Assembly: GCF_050942425.1 (NCBI RefSeq)
Contig: NZ_CP192063.1
Span: 1,302,001 to 1,366,000 of the forward strand
DNA from: Actinoallomurus sp050942425
Lineage (GTDB): Bacteria; Actinomycetota; Actinomycetes; Streptosporangiales; Streptosporangiaceae
Direction: 5' to 3'
DNA length: 64,000 nucleotides
Below are positions 16,521 through 24,410 of the stretch, one piece after another; positions within the stretch are counted from its first letter, which is position 1, and each line of letters opens with the position of its first letter. Below the pieces are notes generated by a model. The model worked only from the letters and a program-made list of their open reading frames with translations. It did not search any database and was not told the origin of the DNA. The translations under genes were made by a program, and so were the position numbers.

Positions 16521-17537
16521 ATGTCCGGCGAACGACGAGTCGGTTCGGCCGTCGCGGTGTCACTGGCGTCGATGACGCTCGTCGCGCTCGGCGGCCCGGC
16601 GTCGGCGGCCACGGTCGTCACCGTGGCCCAGGACGGCAGCGGGAACTACACCACCGTCCAGGCCGCCGTGAACGCCGCGCCGTCCAACGGCTCCGGCTTT
16701 GAGATCGACATCAAGCCGGGGACGTACCGGGGCACCGTCTCGGTCCCGTCCGCCAAGACCCACGTCACCCTCAAGGGCCTCGGGTCGAGCAGGGACCAGG
16801 TCGTCATCGTCGAGAACCACGCGGCGAGCCAGTACGGGACGCAGGGCAGCGCGACGGTGTCCGTGTCCGCGAACGACTTCAAAGCCACGAACCTGACGTT
16901 CTCCAACGACTACGACGAGGCGAAGAACGGCAGCTCGCAGGCGGTGGCACTGGACCTGGGCGCCGACCGGGCCGTCCTGGACAACGTGCGCGTCCTCGCG
17001 AACCAGGACACGCTGCTGCTGTGGACGGCGAGCACGGGCACGGTCGGCCGCTCGTACATCCGCGCGTCCTACATCGAGGGTGACGTCGACTTCATCTTCG
17101 GCCGGGGGACCGCGGTGTTCGACCGGTCGGAGATCCACTCGCTGAGCCGCGGCTCGTCGAGCAACAACGGGTACGTCACCGCGGCTGCCACGAACAAGGC
17201 CAATCCCTACGGCTTCCTGTTCTACAAGTCGACGCTGACGAGCAACGCGCCGGCCAAGTCGGTCTACCTCGGCCGCCCCTGGCACCCGTCCAACGACGCC
17301 AACGCGGTGGGCCAGGTCCTGTTCCGCGAGTGCACGCTCGGCGCGCACATCCGCAACGACCCCTGGACGGACATGTCCGGGTTCTCGTGGAAGGACGCGC
17401 GCTTCTCCGAGTACGCGAACACGGGCGCCGGTGCGGCGGTCAACTCCAACCGGCCGCAGCTGAGCGCCTCCCAGGCGTCCTCCTACACGCCGGCCCGCTA
17501 CCTGGCCGGCTCCGACGGCTGGAACCCGGTCTACTGA
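16521..17537 (+). CDS. secreted pectinesterase
   Basis: A 338-residue carbohydrate esterase family 8 enzyme that removes methyl groups from plant pectin, outside the cell. The signal peptide covers residues 1-30 (AVAVSLASMTLVALGG, cleavage near ASA-ATV). Catalytic features are in order: QAVAL, NQDTLLLW (Gln/Asp), YIEGDVDFIFGRGTAVFD (catalytic Asp nucleophile) and YLGRPWHP (Arg/Trp). Length is typical for bacterial enzymes. AGGAGGTGCG precedes ATG 16521. An expansin-like gene follows after 11 bp, forming a plant-cell-wall operon. Confidence 0.93.
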   Translation: MSGERRVGSAVAVSLASMTLVALGGPASAATVVTVAQDGSGNYTTVQAAVNAAPSNGSGFEIDIKPGTYRGTVSVPSAKTHVTLKGLGSSRDQVVIVENHAASQYGTQGSATVSVSANDFKATNLTFSNDYDEAKNGSSQAVALDLGADRAVLDNVRVLANQDTLLLWTASTGTVGRSYIRASYIEGDVDFIFGRGTAVFDRSEIHSLSRGSSSNNGYVTAAATNKANPYGFLFYKSTLTSNAPAKSVYLGRPWHPSNDANAVGQVLFRECTLGAHIRNDPWTDMSGFSWKDARFSEYANTGAGAAVNSNRPQLSASQASSYTPARYLAGSDGWNPVY

Positions 17538-17548
17538 CGGAGGCTGAG

Positions 17549-18505
17549 ATGCCCAGACCTCGTCCGCGCAGGTGGCTGCCCGCCCTGAGCGCGCTGCTGC
17601 TCGCCTGCGCCTCCCCGGTGGCGGCCGGATCGCCTGCCGGCGCAGCCCGTCCGGCGGCGATGCCGTCCGCGTCCTCGCCGGTGACCGGCAACGCGACCTG
17701 GTTCACCGGGCTCGGCTCCCCGTACGGCGGGTGCGGGCTGCCGCAGGCGAACCTCGACAGCCAGGACTTCGTCGCGCTCAACGTCTTCAACACCCCGCAC
17801 GACTACAACGGCTATCCCCGTCCGATCGCGGCGTCGGACGCGGCCCGCATGGGGATCTTCGCCAACGGCCAGAACTGCGGCCGGTACGTCCAGGTCACGA
17901 TCGGCGACTACTGCACGGGCGTCAACGACGGAGCGCCGAACCAGGCGTTCTGCCGGAACGGCTCCTGGGTCGCCGACGCCTACAACGGCGCGACGCTGAC
18001 GATGCTGGTGGGAGACAGCTGCGCCGACGGCAACGCCTGGTGCCGCGACGACCCGTACCACCTCGACCTCGCGCAGGCGTCGCTGAACCGGTTCGCCAAG
18101 AACGGCACACCGGTCGGCGACATGTACCCGAACCACTGGAACAACCGGCACATCAGCTGGCAGTTCGTGTCCGCGCCCGGGTACAGCGGCGACATCAAGA
18201 TCGGGTTCCTGCAGGGCGCGCAGGTCTGGTGGCCGGTCATCGCCGTCTCCCACCTGCCGAACGGGATCCACGGTGTGCAGTACTACGACGGGAGCACCTG
18301 GAAGAACGCGACGATGGACAGCGACATGGGCCAGGCGTACGTCATCGGCGCGACCGCGACCGCCGGCCGCGACTTCCGGATCCGCGTGACCGACGCCAAC
18401 GATACGCTGATCAACGGCGGCCGCATCTATTCGTTCTCCCTCCCGAGTTCGTGCGGAAACTCCTGCAGCCCGGCCTACACAGGGGTGACCTACACAACGA
18501 GCTGA
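17549..18505 (+). CDS. secreted expansin-like protein
   Basis: A 318-residue exported protein. After the signal (WLPALSALLLACASPVAAG) comes a double-psi beta-barrel domain: GNATWFTGLGSPYGGCGLP, ALN(V)FNTPHDY and VGDSCADGNAWCRDDPYHLDLAQASLNRF, whose acidic residue matches the expansin/RlpA catalytic-site position. The C-terminal half (YSGDIKIGFLQGAQVWWPVIAVSHLPNGI) resembles the aromatic-rich expansin D2 carbohydrate-binding domain. It loosens cellulose/pectin networks without hydrolysis. Good GGAGG before ATG 17549; co-transcribed with pectinesterase. Confidence 0.88.
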   Translation: MPRPRPRRWLPALSALLLACASPVAAGSPAGAARPAAMPSASSPVTGNATWFTGLGSPYGGCGLPQANLDSQDFVALNVFNTPHDYNGYPRPIAASDAARMGIFANGQNCGRYVQVTIGDYCTGVNDGAPNQAFCRNGSWVADAYNGATLTMLVGDSCADGNAWCRDDPYHLDLAQASLNRFAKNGTPVGDMYPNHWNNRHISWQFVSAPGYSGDIKIGFLQGAQVWWPVIAVSHLPNGIHGVQYYDGSTWKNATMDSDMGQAYVIGATATAGRDFRIRVTDANDTLINGGRIYSFSLPSSCGNSCSPAYTGVTYTTS

Positions 18506-18518
18506 CCAGGGCCTCATT

Positions 18519-18577
18519 GCCGCCGTCGTTGACCGCAGAAGGTGGAGATAACGGCCATCTGCGGTCCACGGCGGCGG
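18519..18577 (+). terminator. two-part hairpin after expansin gene
   Basis: An inner stem GACCGCAGA/TCTGCGGTC (18531-18539 with 18558-18566) is extended by GCCGCCGT/ACGGCGGC outside it. It starts 13 nt after the stop codon. Confidence 0.65.
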
Positions 18578-18656
18578 CGGTGAGACACCATCGGCGGCGA
18601 AGTGGCTTCGGTTTCTCGGCACGCAGTGGCGCTTACCCGTCTCCCGCGCGCTCCCG

Positions 18657-18662
18657 TACCGT
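18657..18662 (+). promoter_or_regulatory. -10 hexamer of leaderless phosphodiesterase gene
   Basis: TACCGT, 6 nt before GTG 18669; no Shine-Dalgarno in between. Confidence 0.55.
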
Positions 18663-18668
18663 CGCCGT

Positions 18669-19433
18669 GTGATCGTCTTCGCGCACCTCAGCGACACCCA
18701 CCTCGACGGCTCGCCGCGCGCCGCCGCGCGTACGGAGGCCGTCATGGCCTACCTCGACCGGCTGCCGTACGACCTCGACGCCGTGCTGGTCACCGGGGAC
18801 ATCGCCGACCATGGCCTGGCCACCGAGTACGAGGAGGCGCGCACGGTCCTGGCGTCGCGGCACCCGGTGCTGACCTGCCCGGGCAACCATGACGTCCGCG
18901 GCCCGTACCGGCAGGTGCTACTCGACGCACCGGCCACCGACGGCCCCGTCAACCAGAAGCATCGCGTCGCGGGGGCGGTGTTCGCGATGTGCGACTCCTC
19001 GATCCCGGGGCGGGACGACGGCCGTCTCGACGACGAGACCCTGACCTGGCTGGAGGGGGTGCTCGCCGATACGCCGTCCGGAACGCCGGTGTTCATCGTC
19101 TTCCATCACCCGCCCGTCGTCCTGCATGCCCCGTACGTCGACGCGATCCGGCAGTTCGGCGAGGACCGGCTCGCCGGGCTCATCGCCCGTCACCCGAACG
19201 TCGTCGCCGTCCTCTGCGGCCACGCCCACACTCCGGCGGCGACGACGTTCGCGGGCCGGCCGCTGCTGGTCGCGCCCGGGGTCGTCTCCACCGTCCGCCT
19301 GCCGTGGGAGACCGGCACGTGGGGTACGGGCACGGACGGCCTCGTCGACCACGACCTCCCTCCCGCGCTCGCCTTCCACGTCCTGGACGACGAGGGGCGG
19401 CTGACCACCCACTATCGGGTGGTCGTCGTCTGA
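18669..19433 (+). CDS. calcineurin-like metallophosphodiesterase (CpdA-like)
   Basis: A 254-residue cytoplasmic phosphodiesterase with all metal-site motifs in order: HLSDTHLD, VTGDIADHG, CPGNHDVRGP, VFHHPP and LCGHAHTP. Spacing and length fit the class III cyclic-nucleotide phosphodiesterase group, so cAMP or a similar phosphodiester is a likely substrate. GTG 18669 is the presumed 5' end of a leaderless mRNA. The last 25 codons are duplicated downstream in a 117-bp repeat, and the gene is convergent with a saccharopine-dehydrogenase-like gene. Confidence 0.88.
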   Translation: MIVFAHLSDTHLDGSPRAAARTEAVMAYLDRLPYDLDAVLVTGDIADHGLATEYEEARTVLASRHPVLTCPGNHDVRGPYRQVLLDAPATDGPVNQKHRVAGAVFAMCDSSIPGRDDGRLDDETLTWLEGVLADTPSGTPVFIVFHHPPVVLHAPYVDAIRQFGEDRLAGLIARHPNVVAVLCGHAHTPAATTFAGRPLLVAPGVVSTVRLPWETGTWGTGTDGLVDHDLPPALAFHVLDDEGRLTTHYRVVVV

Positions 19434-19600
19434 GGGTCATGGGCCGGTGACTTCGTACGGGGCGAGGGCGCCGAGCCTCCCGCGCTTGCCTTCCACGTCC
19501 TGGACGACGAGGGGCGGCTGACCACCCACTATCGGGTGGTCGTCACCTGACCGTCACGGGCCGGTGACCTGCCAGGTGACGTCGTACGGGGCGAGGAAGC
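19359..19600. repeat. 117-bp tandem duplication across a convergent gene junction
   Basis: Copy 1 starts at 19359 and copy 2 at 19476 (both CCTCCCGCGCT or TT). About 75 bp match almost base for base through the 3' end of the phosphodiesterase gene (HVLDDEGRLTTHYRVVV). The match then continues into GGGCCGGTGAC and CGTACGGGGCGAGG, which is the 3' end of the opposite gene. The duplication therefore carries both gene ends. Copy 1 keeps the phosphodiesterase stop; copy 2 holds the real end of the opposite gene. Confidence 0.9.
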
Positions 19601-20594
19601 CGAGGAAGTCCGCCGGGTCGAACGCCTGAGCCGGGGTCAGCGCCCCCGCCCGCCTCTCACCGGAGACCCGGCCCTCGTCGGCGGCGAGCCGCCGCGCCCC
19701 TTCCACAGCGATCACCGCGGTGAGCCCGTACGGGTCGGGGCCGGTGACCCAGCCACGTGCCCGGCCGCCCCGGCCGTCGTCGGCCTGGGCGACCATGAGC
19801 CACCGGGCGGCCCGGCGGGCGTCCTCGTCCGGCGTCTCGGGGATGCTCTCCACGACGTCCGGCGTCAGCGCCAGGAACATCGCGGCCACCTCGGCCGCCA
19901 CGACACTCCGGACGCGGCGCGCCGACACGTGGCGCGGCACGGTGACGACCCCCGGCAGCGCGAACGGCGTGACCGGCACCTCTTCGTCCGCGCCGGGTAC
20001 GACGAGCGACGCGGGCGCGTCATCACCGGCCGGGACCCAGGCGCCGTCGACGTAGTCGACCGCCCCTTCGGCGAACACTTCCGCCATCGTTCGCGCGGTC
20101 CCGCGCGAGGCCCCACCGGGACGCCGCATGTCCGCGATGAGCAGCTCCTCGACCGGCGAGACCCGCTCGGCCGTCAGGTGCGCGATCAGGTCGCCGGGGC
20201 CACCGTCGTCGGCGAGTGCCGGAACGACCGCGACTCCGGCGCGTTCCGCGTCGGCGTCGTACGCCGACAGGATCCGGTCGATGTACCGCTGCTCACCGGT
20301 GGTGTCGACATAGTGCCGGCCCGCCGCGATGGCGGCGCGCACCACGGGTTCGCCCCGTGACGTGAACGGCCCCGCGCAGTTGACCACCGCGTCGCAGTCG
20401 CCGAACGCGTCGGCCAGGGCCGCGGGGTCATCCAGGCCCGCGACACGGACGTCCCCACCTCCGGCCTCCACGGCGGCCTTGCGCAGGCGTTCCTCGCTCC
20501 GGCCGACCAGGACCGGGGTCATGCCCCGACGGCGTACCTCGGCGACCGCGAGCCGGCCCGTGAATCCACTGGCCCCGTAGACGGCGATCCTCAT
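19554..20594 (-). CDS. saccharopine-dehydrogenase-like NAD(P)-binding protein
   Basis: A 346-residue protein. The N-terminal Rossmann site is IAVYGASGFTGRLAVAEV, followed by VLVGRSEERL, CDAVVNCAGPFTSRGEPVV and HYVDTTGEQRYI, the pattern of the saccharopine dehydrogenase/trans-acting enoyl reductase-like family. The C-terminal part (PFALPGVVTVPRHVSARRVRSVVAAEVA) is the usual second domain. ATG 20594 follows GGGAGAACGAG. The substrate cannot be read from the sequence; homologues are oxidoreductases of uncertain role. It is divergent from an AraC regulator 155 bp away. Confidence 0.85.
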   Translation of the reverse strand: MRIAVYGASGFTGRLAVAEVRRRGMTPVLVGRSEERLRKAAVEAGGGDVRVAGLDDPAALADAFGDCDAVVNCAGPFTSRGEPVVRAAIAAGRHYVDTTGEQRYIDRILSAYDADAERAGVAVVPALADDGGPGDLIAHLTAERVSPVEELLIADMRRPGGASRGTARTMAEVFAEGAVDYVDGAWVPAGDDAPASLVVPGADEEVPVTPFALPGVVTVPRHVSARRVRSVVAAEVAAMFLALTPDVVESIPETPDEDARRAARWLMVAQADDGRGGRARGWVTGPDPYGLTAVIAVEGARRLAADEGRVSGERRAGALTPAQAFDPADFLGFLAPYDVTWQVTGP

Positions 20595-20737
20595 CTCGTT
20601 CTCCCTGAAGGTCTCGGGCGGATCGCGGCACGTCCGCGACCTCGCCCGGGAATCACCGTAGGAATCGCGAGCGGCCGATCCCATGCCCGTACGTCCGCGT
20701 TCCATGTCCGATCGTCTTGCTCGTGTGTTGTGGGCCG

Positions 20738-20743
20738 TACGGT
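20738..20743 (+). promoter_or_regulatory. -10 hexamer of leaderless araC-type gene
   Basis: TACGGT, 6 nt before ATG 20750. Confidence 0.55.
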
Positions 20744-20749
20744 TGGTGC

Positions 20750-21844
20750 ATGGACGTGCTGAGCGACGCGATCGCGGTGATGCGCACGGGCCGGCCGCAC
20801 TCGTCACGGACCCGGCTGTGCGCCCCGTGGGGGATCCGGTTCCAGCCGCAGGAGGGCGCCGGGTTCCACGTGATCCTGCAGGGTTCCTGCTGGCTGATCC
20901 CGGCCCGCGGCGAGCCCGTCGCGCTGAACGTCGGCGACGTCGTCTTCCTGCCGCGCGAACTCGGCCACGGGATCGCCGACACCCCGTCACGGCGCCTGGC
21001 CGACGTCCGCCTCACGTACGACGACCTGCCGCTCGGCGGCGAGGGCCTCTACCTTGGCGCGGACGCGGACGACGGTTCCGGCACGCGGACCGCAGGCGAC
21101 GGGCCAGGCGTCCGGACCGCGGGTGACGGGTCGGGCGTCCGGACCGCAGGCGGCGGGTCGGGCGTCCGGACTGCGGGCGGCGGGTCGGGCGTCTGGGGCG
21201 GGCGTGACGGGTCGGGTGTCCGGACCGAGATGCTGTGCGGCGCGTACCGCCTCGACCACTCGCGGGCCCATCCGCTGCTGACGGAGTTGCCCGACGTCGT
21301 TCACCTGCCCGCCCGCGTCGGCCGGCATCCCGCGCTGCGGGCCGCGATCGACCTGCTCGGCCACGAGCTCGGCGCCCGTCCCCGCCCCGGCGGGGACGCC
21401 GCACTGTCCGGACTGCTGGACCTGCTCCTGCTGTACATCCTTCGCGCGTACTACGAGGACCAGCCCGATGAGGTGACGGCCGGCTGGGGCGCCGCGCTGC
21501 GCGACCCGGCCGTCGCGGGCGCGTTGCGCGCCGTCCACGAGGACCCCGCCCGGCCGTGGACGGTCGAGTCGCTCGCCGCCCAAGCCGGGCTGTCGCGAGC
21601 GGCCTTCGCCCGGCGCTTCACGGCCATGGTCGGCTCGCCACCGCTGGGCTACCTCACGTGGTGGCGGATGACGATCGCGGCGCGGCTCCTCCGCGACACC
21701 GACCTGCCACTGCGCTCAGTGGCCGAACGCACCGGCTACACCTCGGAGTTCGCCTTCGCCAGGGCGTTCAAGCGAGAGTTCACGACCGCCCCCGGCCGGT
21801 ACCGCGCGGGTTCACCGGCCGCGCAGTCATCGCTTACAGGCTGA
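20750..21844 (+). CDS. AraC-family regulator with cupin sensor and repeat-expanded linker
   Basis: A 364-residue regulator. The N-terminal cupin (GFHVILQGSCWLIPARGEPVALNVGDVVFLPRELGHGI) is the cupin_6/AraC sensor. Two helix-turn-helix motifs sit at the C-terminus (WTVESLAAQAGLSRAAFARRFTAMVG and LRSVAERTGYTSEFAFARAFKREF). Between residues 105 and 158 the linker is a 9-residue repeat (TAGGGSGVR type) coded by a 27-bp minisatellite. ATG 20750 is probably leaderless. The likely target is the divergent dehydrogenase-like gene. Its last codons lie in another repeat array. Confidence 0.9.
   Translation: MDVLSDAIAVMRTGRPHSSRTRLCAPWGIRFQPQEGAGFHVILQGSCWLIPARGEPVALNVGDVVFLPRELGHGIADTPSRRLADVRLTYDDLPLGGEGLYLGADADDGSGTRTAGDGPGVRTAGDGSGVRTAGGGSGVRTAGGGSGVWGGRDGSGVRTEMLCGAYRLDHSRAHPLLTELPDVVHLPARVGRHPALRAAIDLLGHELGARPRPGGDAALSGLLDLLLLYILRAYYEDQPDEVTAGWGAALRDPAVAGALRAVHEDPARPWTVESLAAQAGLSRAAFARRFTAMVGSPPLGYLTWWRMTIAARLLRDTDLPLRSVAERTGYTSEFAFARAFKREFTTAPGRYRAGSPAAQSSLTG
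21062..21223. repeat. 27-bp in-frame minisatellite in araC-type gene
   Basis: Six 27-bp units (starts 21062, 21089, 21116, 21143, 21170 and 21197). Units 2-5 are the most alike; the first and last are diverged. Each adds nine residues rich in Gly, Thr, Val and Arg. Confidence 0.93.
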
Positions 21845-22220
21845 CGAGGCGCTGCGGCGTTTCGGGTGCCTCGGGTTCACTGGGCGCCCCGTCATGGCTC
21901 ACGGGCTGGTGACGCGCTGCGGCGTTTCGGGCGCCGCGGGTTCGTCGGGCGGGGGCTGACGACGTGTGGGGGCGCCTCGGGTGCCTCGGGTTCACCGGGC
22001 GCCCCATCATCGCTTACGGGCTGGTGACGCGCTGCGGCGCTTCGGCGCTGCGGGTTCGCCGGGCGGGGGCTGATGAGGCGTGGCGGCACTTCGGGTACCG
22101 CGCGTCCATCGGGCACCTCGTGAGCGCTACCGGGTCGATGACGCGTGGCGGCGCTTCGGGCATGCGGTCATCGCTCACGGGCAGCCAGCGCGCTGCGGCG
22201 CTTCCGGGTGACCTCCTGGC
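21808..22220. repeat. degenerate tandem array bridging two convergent gene ends
   Basis: GGGTTCACCGG-like anchors occur at 21808 (inside the AraC gene), 21873 and 21988, with GGTTCGTCGGGCGG/GGTTCGCCGGGCGG half-units between. The sub-unit CGCGCTGCGGCG-(T/C)TTCGG recurs at least five times up to about 22203, inside the 3' end of the DUF1232 gene. Units are about 50-65 bp. The 322-bp space between the two stop codons holds only this array. Confidence 0.85.
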
Positions 22221-22599
22221 CGATCGCGAACAGCAGCCACGCGAACGCCGTGCCGTCGTCGATGATGCCGACGGGCAGGAACACGTCCGGGATCAGGTCG
22301 ACGGGGGAGAGGATGTAGATGACGACGGCGATCATCGCGATGATCTTGCCTTTGCTCGTCCGGTACATCTGCTCCTGGACCCGCGCCTGCACGCCGCCCC
22401 GGATCACCCCGGAGGAAGACCGTGCTCCGGTCGGCCGGGGGGTACGGCGCAGCCGGACGATACCGACGACGAGCAGGACGCCGCCGACGGCCATCCCGAC
22501 GATGCCGACCGTGCGAACGTCGAGGGTCCCGACGTCACCGCCGACGGCGAATGTCAGGATCGCGCCGACGAAGAGGACGAGAGCGCCCAGCCAGGCCAT
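22168..22599 (-). CDS. DUF6458-DUF1232 membrane fusion protein
   Basis: A 143-residue membrane protein. Residues 1-55 match the small actinobacterial DUF6458 pattern (LFVGAILTFAVGGDV, TVGIVGMAVGGVLLVVGIVRL: two helices). Residues 85-135 are a DUF1232/YkvA segment (KIIAMIAVVIYILSPVDLIPDVFLPVGIIDDGTAFAWLL) with its conserved SPxDxIPD motif. The two families are usually separate proteins. GGAGGAGC precedes ATG 22599. The last residues (RKRRSALAARER) lie in a repeat array. Function unknown. Confidence 0.8.
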   Translation of the reverse strand: MAWLGALVLFVGAILTFAVGGDVGTLDVRTVGIVGMAVGGVLLVVGIVRLRRTPRPTGARSSSGVIRGGVQARVQEQMYRTSKGKIIAMIAVVIYILSPVDLIPDVFLPVGIIDDGTAFAWLLFAIGQEVTRKRRSALAARER

Positions 22600-23223
22600 T
22601 GCTCCTCCGAAGGGTCGCGGACACCGCGAGTATCTCCCGCTTTCGCCCACATATTCGCAGCGCACGCCGACGACCACCGTACGGGCGTCGGCGCCGCACG
22701 CCGTCACTGAGACGCCGCACGGGGACTATCGGTGCCACGGGACGGTCAGCAGCCGCGGCACGGGGGAGTACCGGTGTCACGGGGTGGTCAGCAGCCGCCG
22801 TACGGGCGTCGGCGCCGTCCGCGAGACGCCGCACGGGGGGTATCGGTGCCACGCCGCTGTCGCCGGGCGCCGGGCGCCGTGCGGGTGTCGGTTGCGACCT
22901 GCTGCGCCTGCGGCGGCCGCTTTGACCGCGCCGAGGAACTCTGCGGCCGGCTCGCCGCCGGCCGACCGCGCCGCTACCGCCAGGCACTGTTCGGGCGTCG
23001 ATACCCGCGCAGCCGCGCTGCCCCGCTGCCGCCGAGCGCTGTTCGGGCGCAGACGCCGCGCCGCCGCGCGGGCATCGGCGCTGCCCCGCCGGGTGCCGGG
23101 GCAGGTGTCGGTGCCACGCCGCTGTCGCCGGGCGGATGTCGGCGCTGCCCCGCTGCCGCTGGGCCTCAGTGCTGTGCCGCAGCCACCAGGCGTCGTACGG
23201 GCGCTGCCGGGCCGGGCCGGCCG
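22600..23223. repeat. 624-bp repeat-rich gap without a credible gene
   Basis: GTACGGGCGTCGGCGCCG occurs at 22679 and 22800, each followed by GAGACGCCGCACGGGG and TATCGGTGCCACG. Between them GGTCAGCAGCCGC occurs twice at 40-bp spacing. From 22850 to 23220 CGGGCGTC/GCTGCCCCGCTGCCG fragments recur at irregular spacing. Long frames here have no family signature and run through the repeats in several phases, so I call no gene. It separates the DUF6458-DUF1232 gene from the AlkB-like gene. Confidence 0.7.
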
Positions 23224-23853
23224 TCAGCGGACGCCTCGCGGGCGGAACTGGATGCTGATGCGTGGCCCGCAGGGCCGGGCGGTCTTCGGGACGGCGTGCT
23301 CCCAGGTGCGCTGGCAGCTGCCGCCCATGACGATGAGGTCACCGTGACCGAGGTCGTACCGCAGGGTCGTGCCGCCCCCGCGCGGGCGGAGCGTGAGCGC
23401 GCGGGGCGCACCGACCGAGATGATCGCCACCATGGTGTCGTGTGTGCTGCCGCGCCCGATCGTGTCGCCGTGCCAGGCGACGCTGTCGCGGCCGTCGCGG
23501 TAGAAGCACAGCCCGGCGGTGCGGAACGGCTCGCCGAGTTCGGCGGCGTAGTGCGCGTCCAGCGTGCGCTTCGCCTCGTCGAGGGCCGGGTCGGGCAGCG
23601 GCTCGCCCTCTTCGTAGAACTTCAGCAGGCGGGGTACGTCGACGACCCGGTCGTACATGTGTCGCCGTTCGGCGTGCCATGGGACGGTGTCGCGGAGCCG
23701 CTCGAAGAGCGTGTCCGCCCCGGTCACCCAGCCCCGGCGTACGTCGATCCAGGCCCCGCGGTCGAGGACGGTGCGGTGCACCGACGAGCCGAGCGGGCCG
23801 AGGCCGATCTCGTCGTCGAAGTCGAGCAGCGACGCCTGGAAAGCCTCTGTCAT
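23224..23853 (-). CDS. AlkB-like 2-oxoglutarate/Fe(II) dioxygenase
   Basis: A 209-residue dioxygenase that, as known for AlkB, would oxidatively demethylate alkylated nucleic acid bases. Fe ligands are WHGD (HxD) near residue 128 and His in TWEHAVPK near 187. The 2-oxoglutarate-binding Arg pair is in PRISIQFRPR near the C-terminus. FYRDGRDSVAWHGD is characteristic of the AlkB family. ATG 23853 has TAGACT exactly 6 nt upstream, so it is probably leaderless. It stands alone, 37 bp after an acetyltransferase gene on the same strand. Confidence 0.9.
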   Translation of the reverse strand: MTEAFQASLLDFDDEIGLGPLGSSVHRTVLDRGAWIDVRRGWVTGADTLFERLRDTVPWHAERRHMYDRVVDVPRLLKFYEEGEPLPDPALDEAKRTLDAHYAAELGEPFRTAGLCFYRDGRDSVAWHGDTIGRGSTHDTMVAIISVGAPRALTLRPRGGGTTLRYDLGHGDLIVMGGSCQRTWEHAVPKTARPCGPRISIQFRPRGVR

Positions 23854-23859
23854 ACGACG

Positions 23860-23865
23860 AGTCTA
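23860..23865 (-). promoter_or_regulatory. -10 hexamer of leaderless alkB-like gene
   Basis: TAGACT on the minus strand, 6 nt before ATG 23853. A short palindromic stretch around ACGCGT (23873-23890) lies just upstream. Confidence 0.55.
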
Positions 23866-23890
23866 CGCACCTGTTCAAACGCGTGTTCGA

Positions 23891-24409
23891 TCATCCGGCT
23901 CGAAGGTCCAGGCGCCAGTCGTTGCAGCGCATCGGGTGCCCCGGCGGGTACTCGAAGTCGCAGGGGCCGAGCAGGGTGAAGCCGAGCTTCCGGCAGATCG
24001 CGTTGGACGCGGGATGGTCGACGGACGGGTACGCGTGCAGGAACCGGTGCCGCCGCTCGGCGCGGGCACGCTCGACGACGAGACGGCCCGCGGCGGTCGC
24101 CAGCCCCCGGCCGCCGAACTCCGGCAGGATGCCCCAGCCCGTCTCGTAGACGGTCTCGCCCCGCCACTCGCGCTCCCAGTATCCGATGCTGCCGACGGCC
24201 GTGCCTTCCGGGAGGACGACGACGCGGAACATCCCGCCGGACCCTTCGTCTCCCGGCTCCAGGTAGCGCTGGTGTCGGCGGAGGACCTGCTCCTCGGTCT
24301 CCGGGCCACCGAGATGCTCCGTCATCTCCGGAGCGTTGATGCGCCGGAGCAGCTCGAGGTCGCCCTCGGCCCACGGCTCGATCCGGACGGCGGTGGTCTG
24401 TGGTGTCAT
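23891..24409 (-). CDS. GNAT-family N-acetyltransferase
   Basis: A 172-residue acetyltransferase. The acetyl-CoA pocket is GWGILPEFGGRGLATAAGRLVVERA (Q/RxxGxA loop) and the conserved SNAICRKLGFTLLGPCDFEYPPG follows, as in RimJ/RimL-like GNATs. ATG 24409 begins one base after the stop of the exporter gene, so the two are an operon. The acceptor is unknown; with an exporter beside it, detoxification of a small amine is plausible (inference). Confidence 0.87.
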   Translation of the reverse strand: MTPQTTAVRIEPWAEGDLELLRRINAPEMTEHLGGPETEEQVLRRHQRYLEPGDEGSGGMFRVVVLPEGTAVGSIGYWEREWRGETVYETGWGILPEFGGRGLATAAGRLVVERARAERRHRFLHAYPSVDHPASNAICRKLGFTLLGPCDFEYPPGHPMRCNDWRLDLRAG

Positions 24410-24410
24410 G

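Noticed and set aside
22600..23223. Protein-coding genes in the repeat-rich gap
   Set aside because: Several long frames exist, but they are Arg/Ala-rich in all phases, pass through the repeats and have no start signals or known domains.
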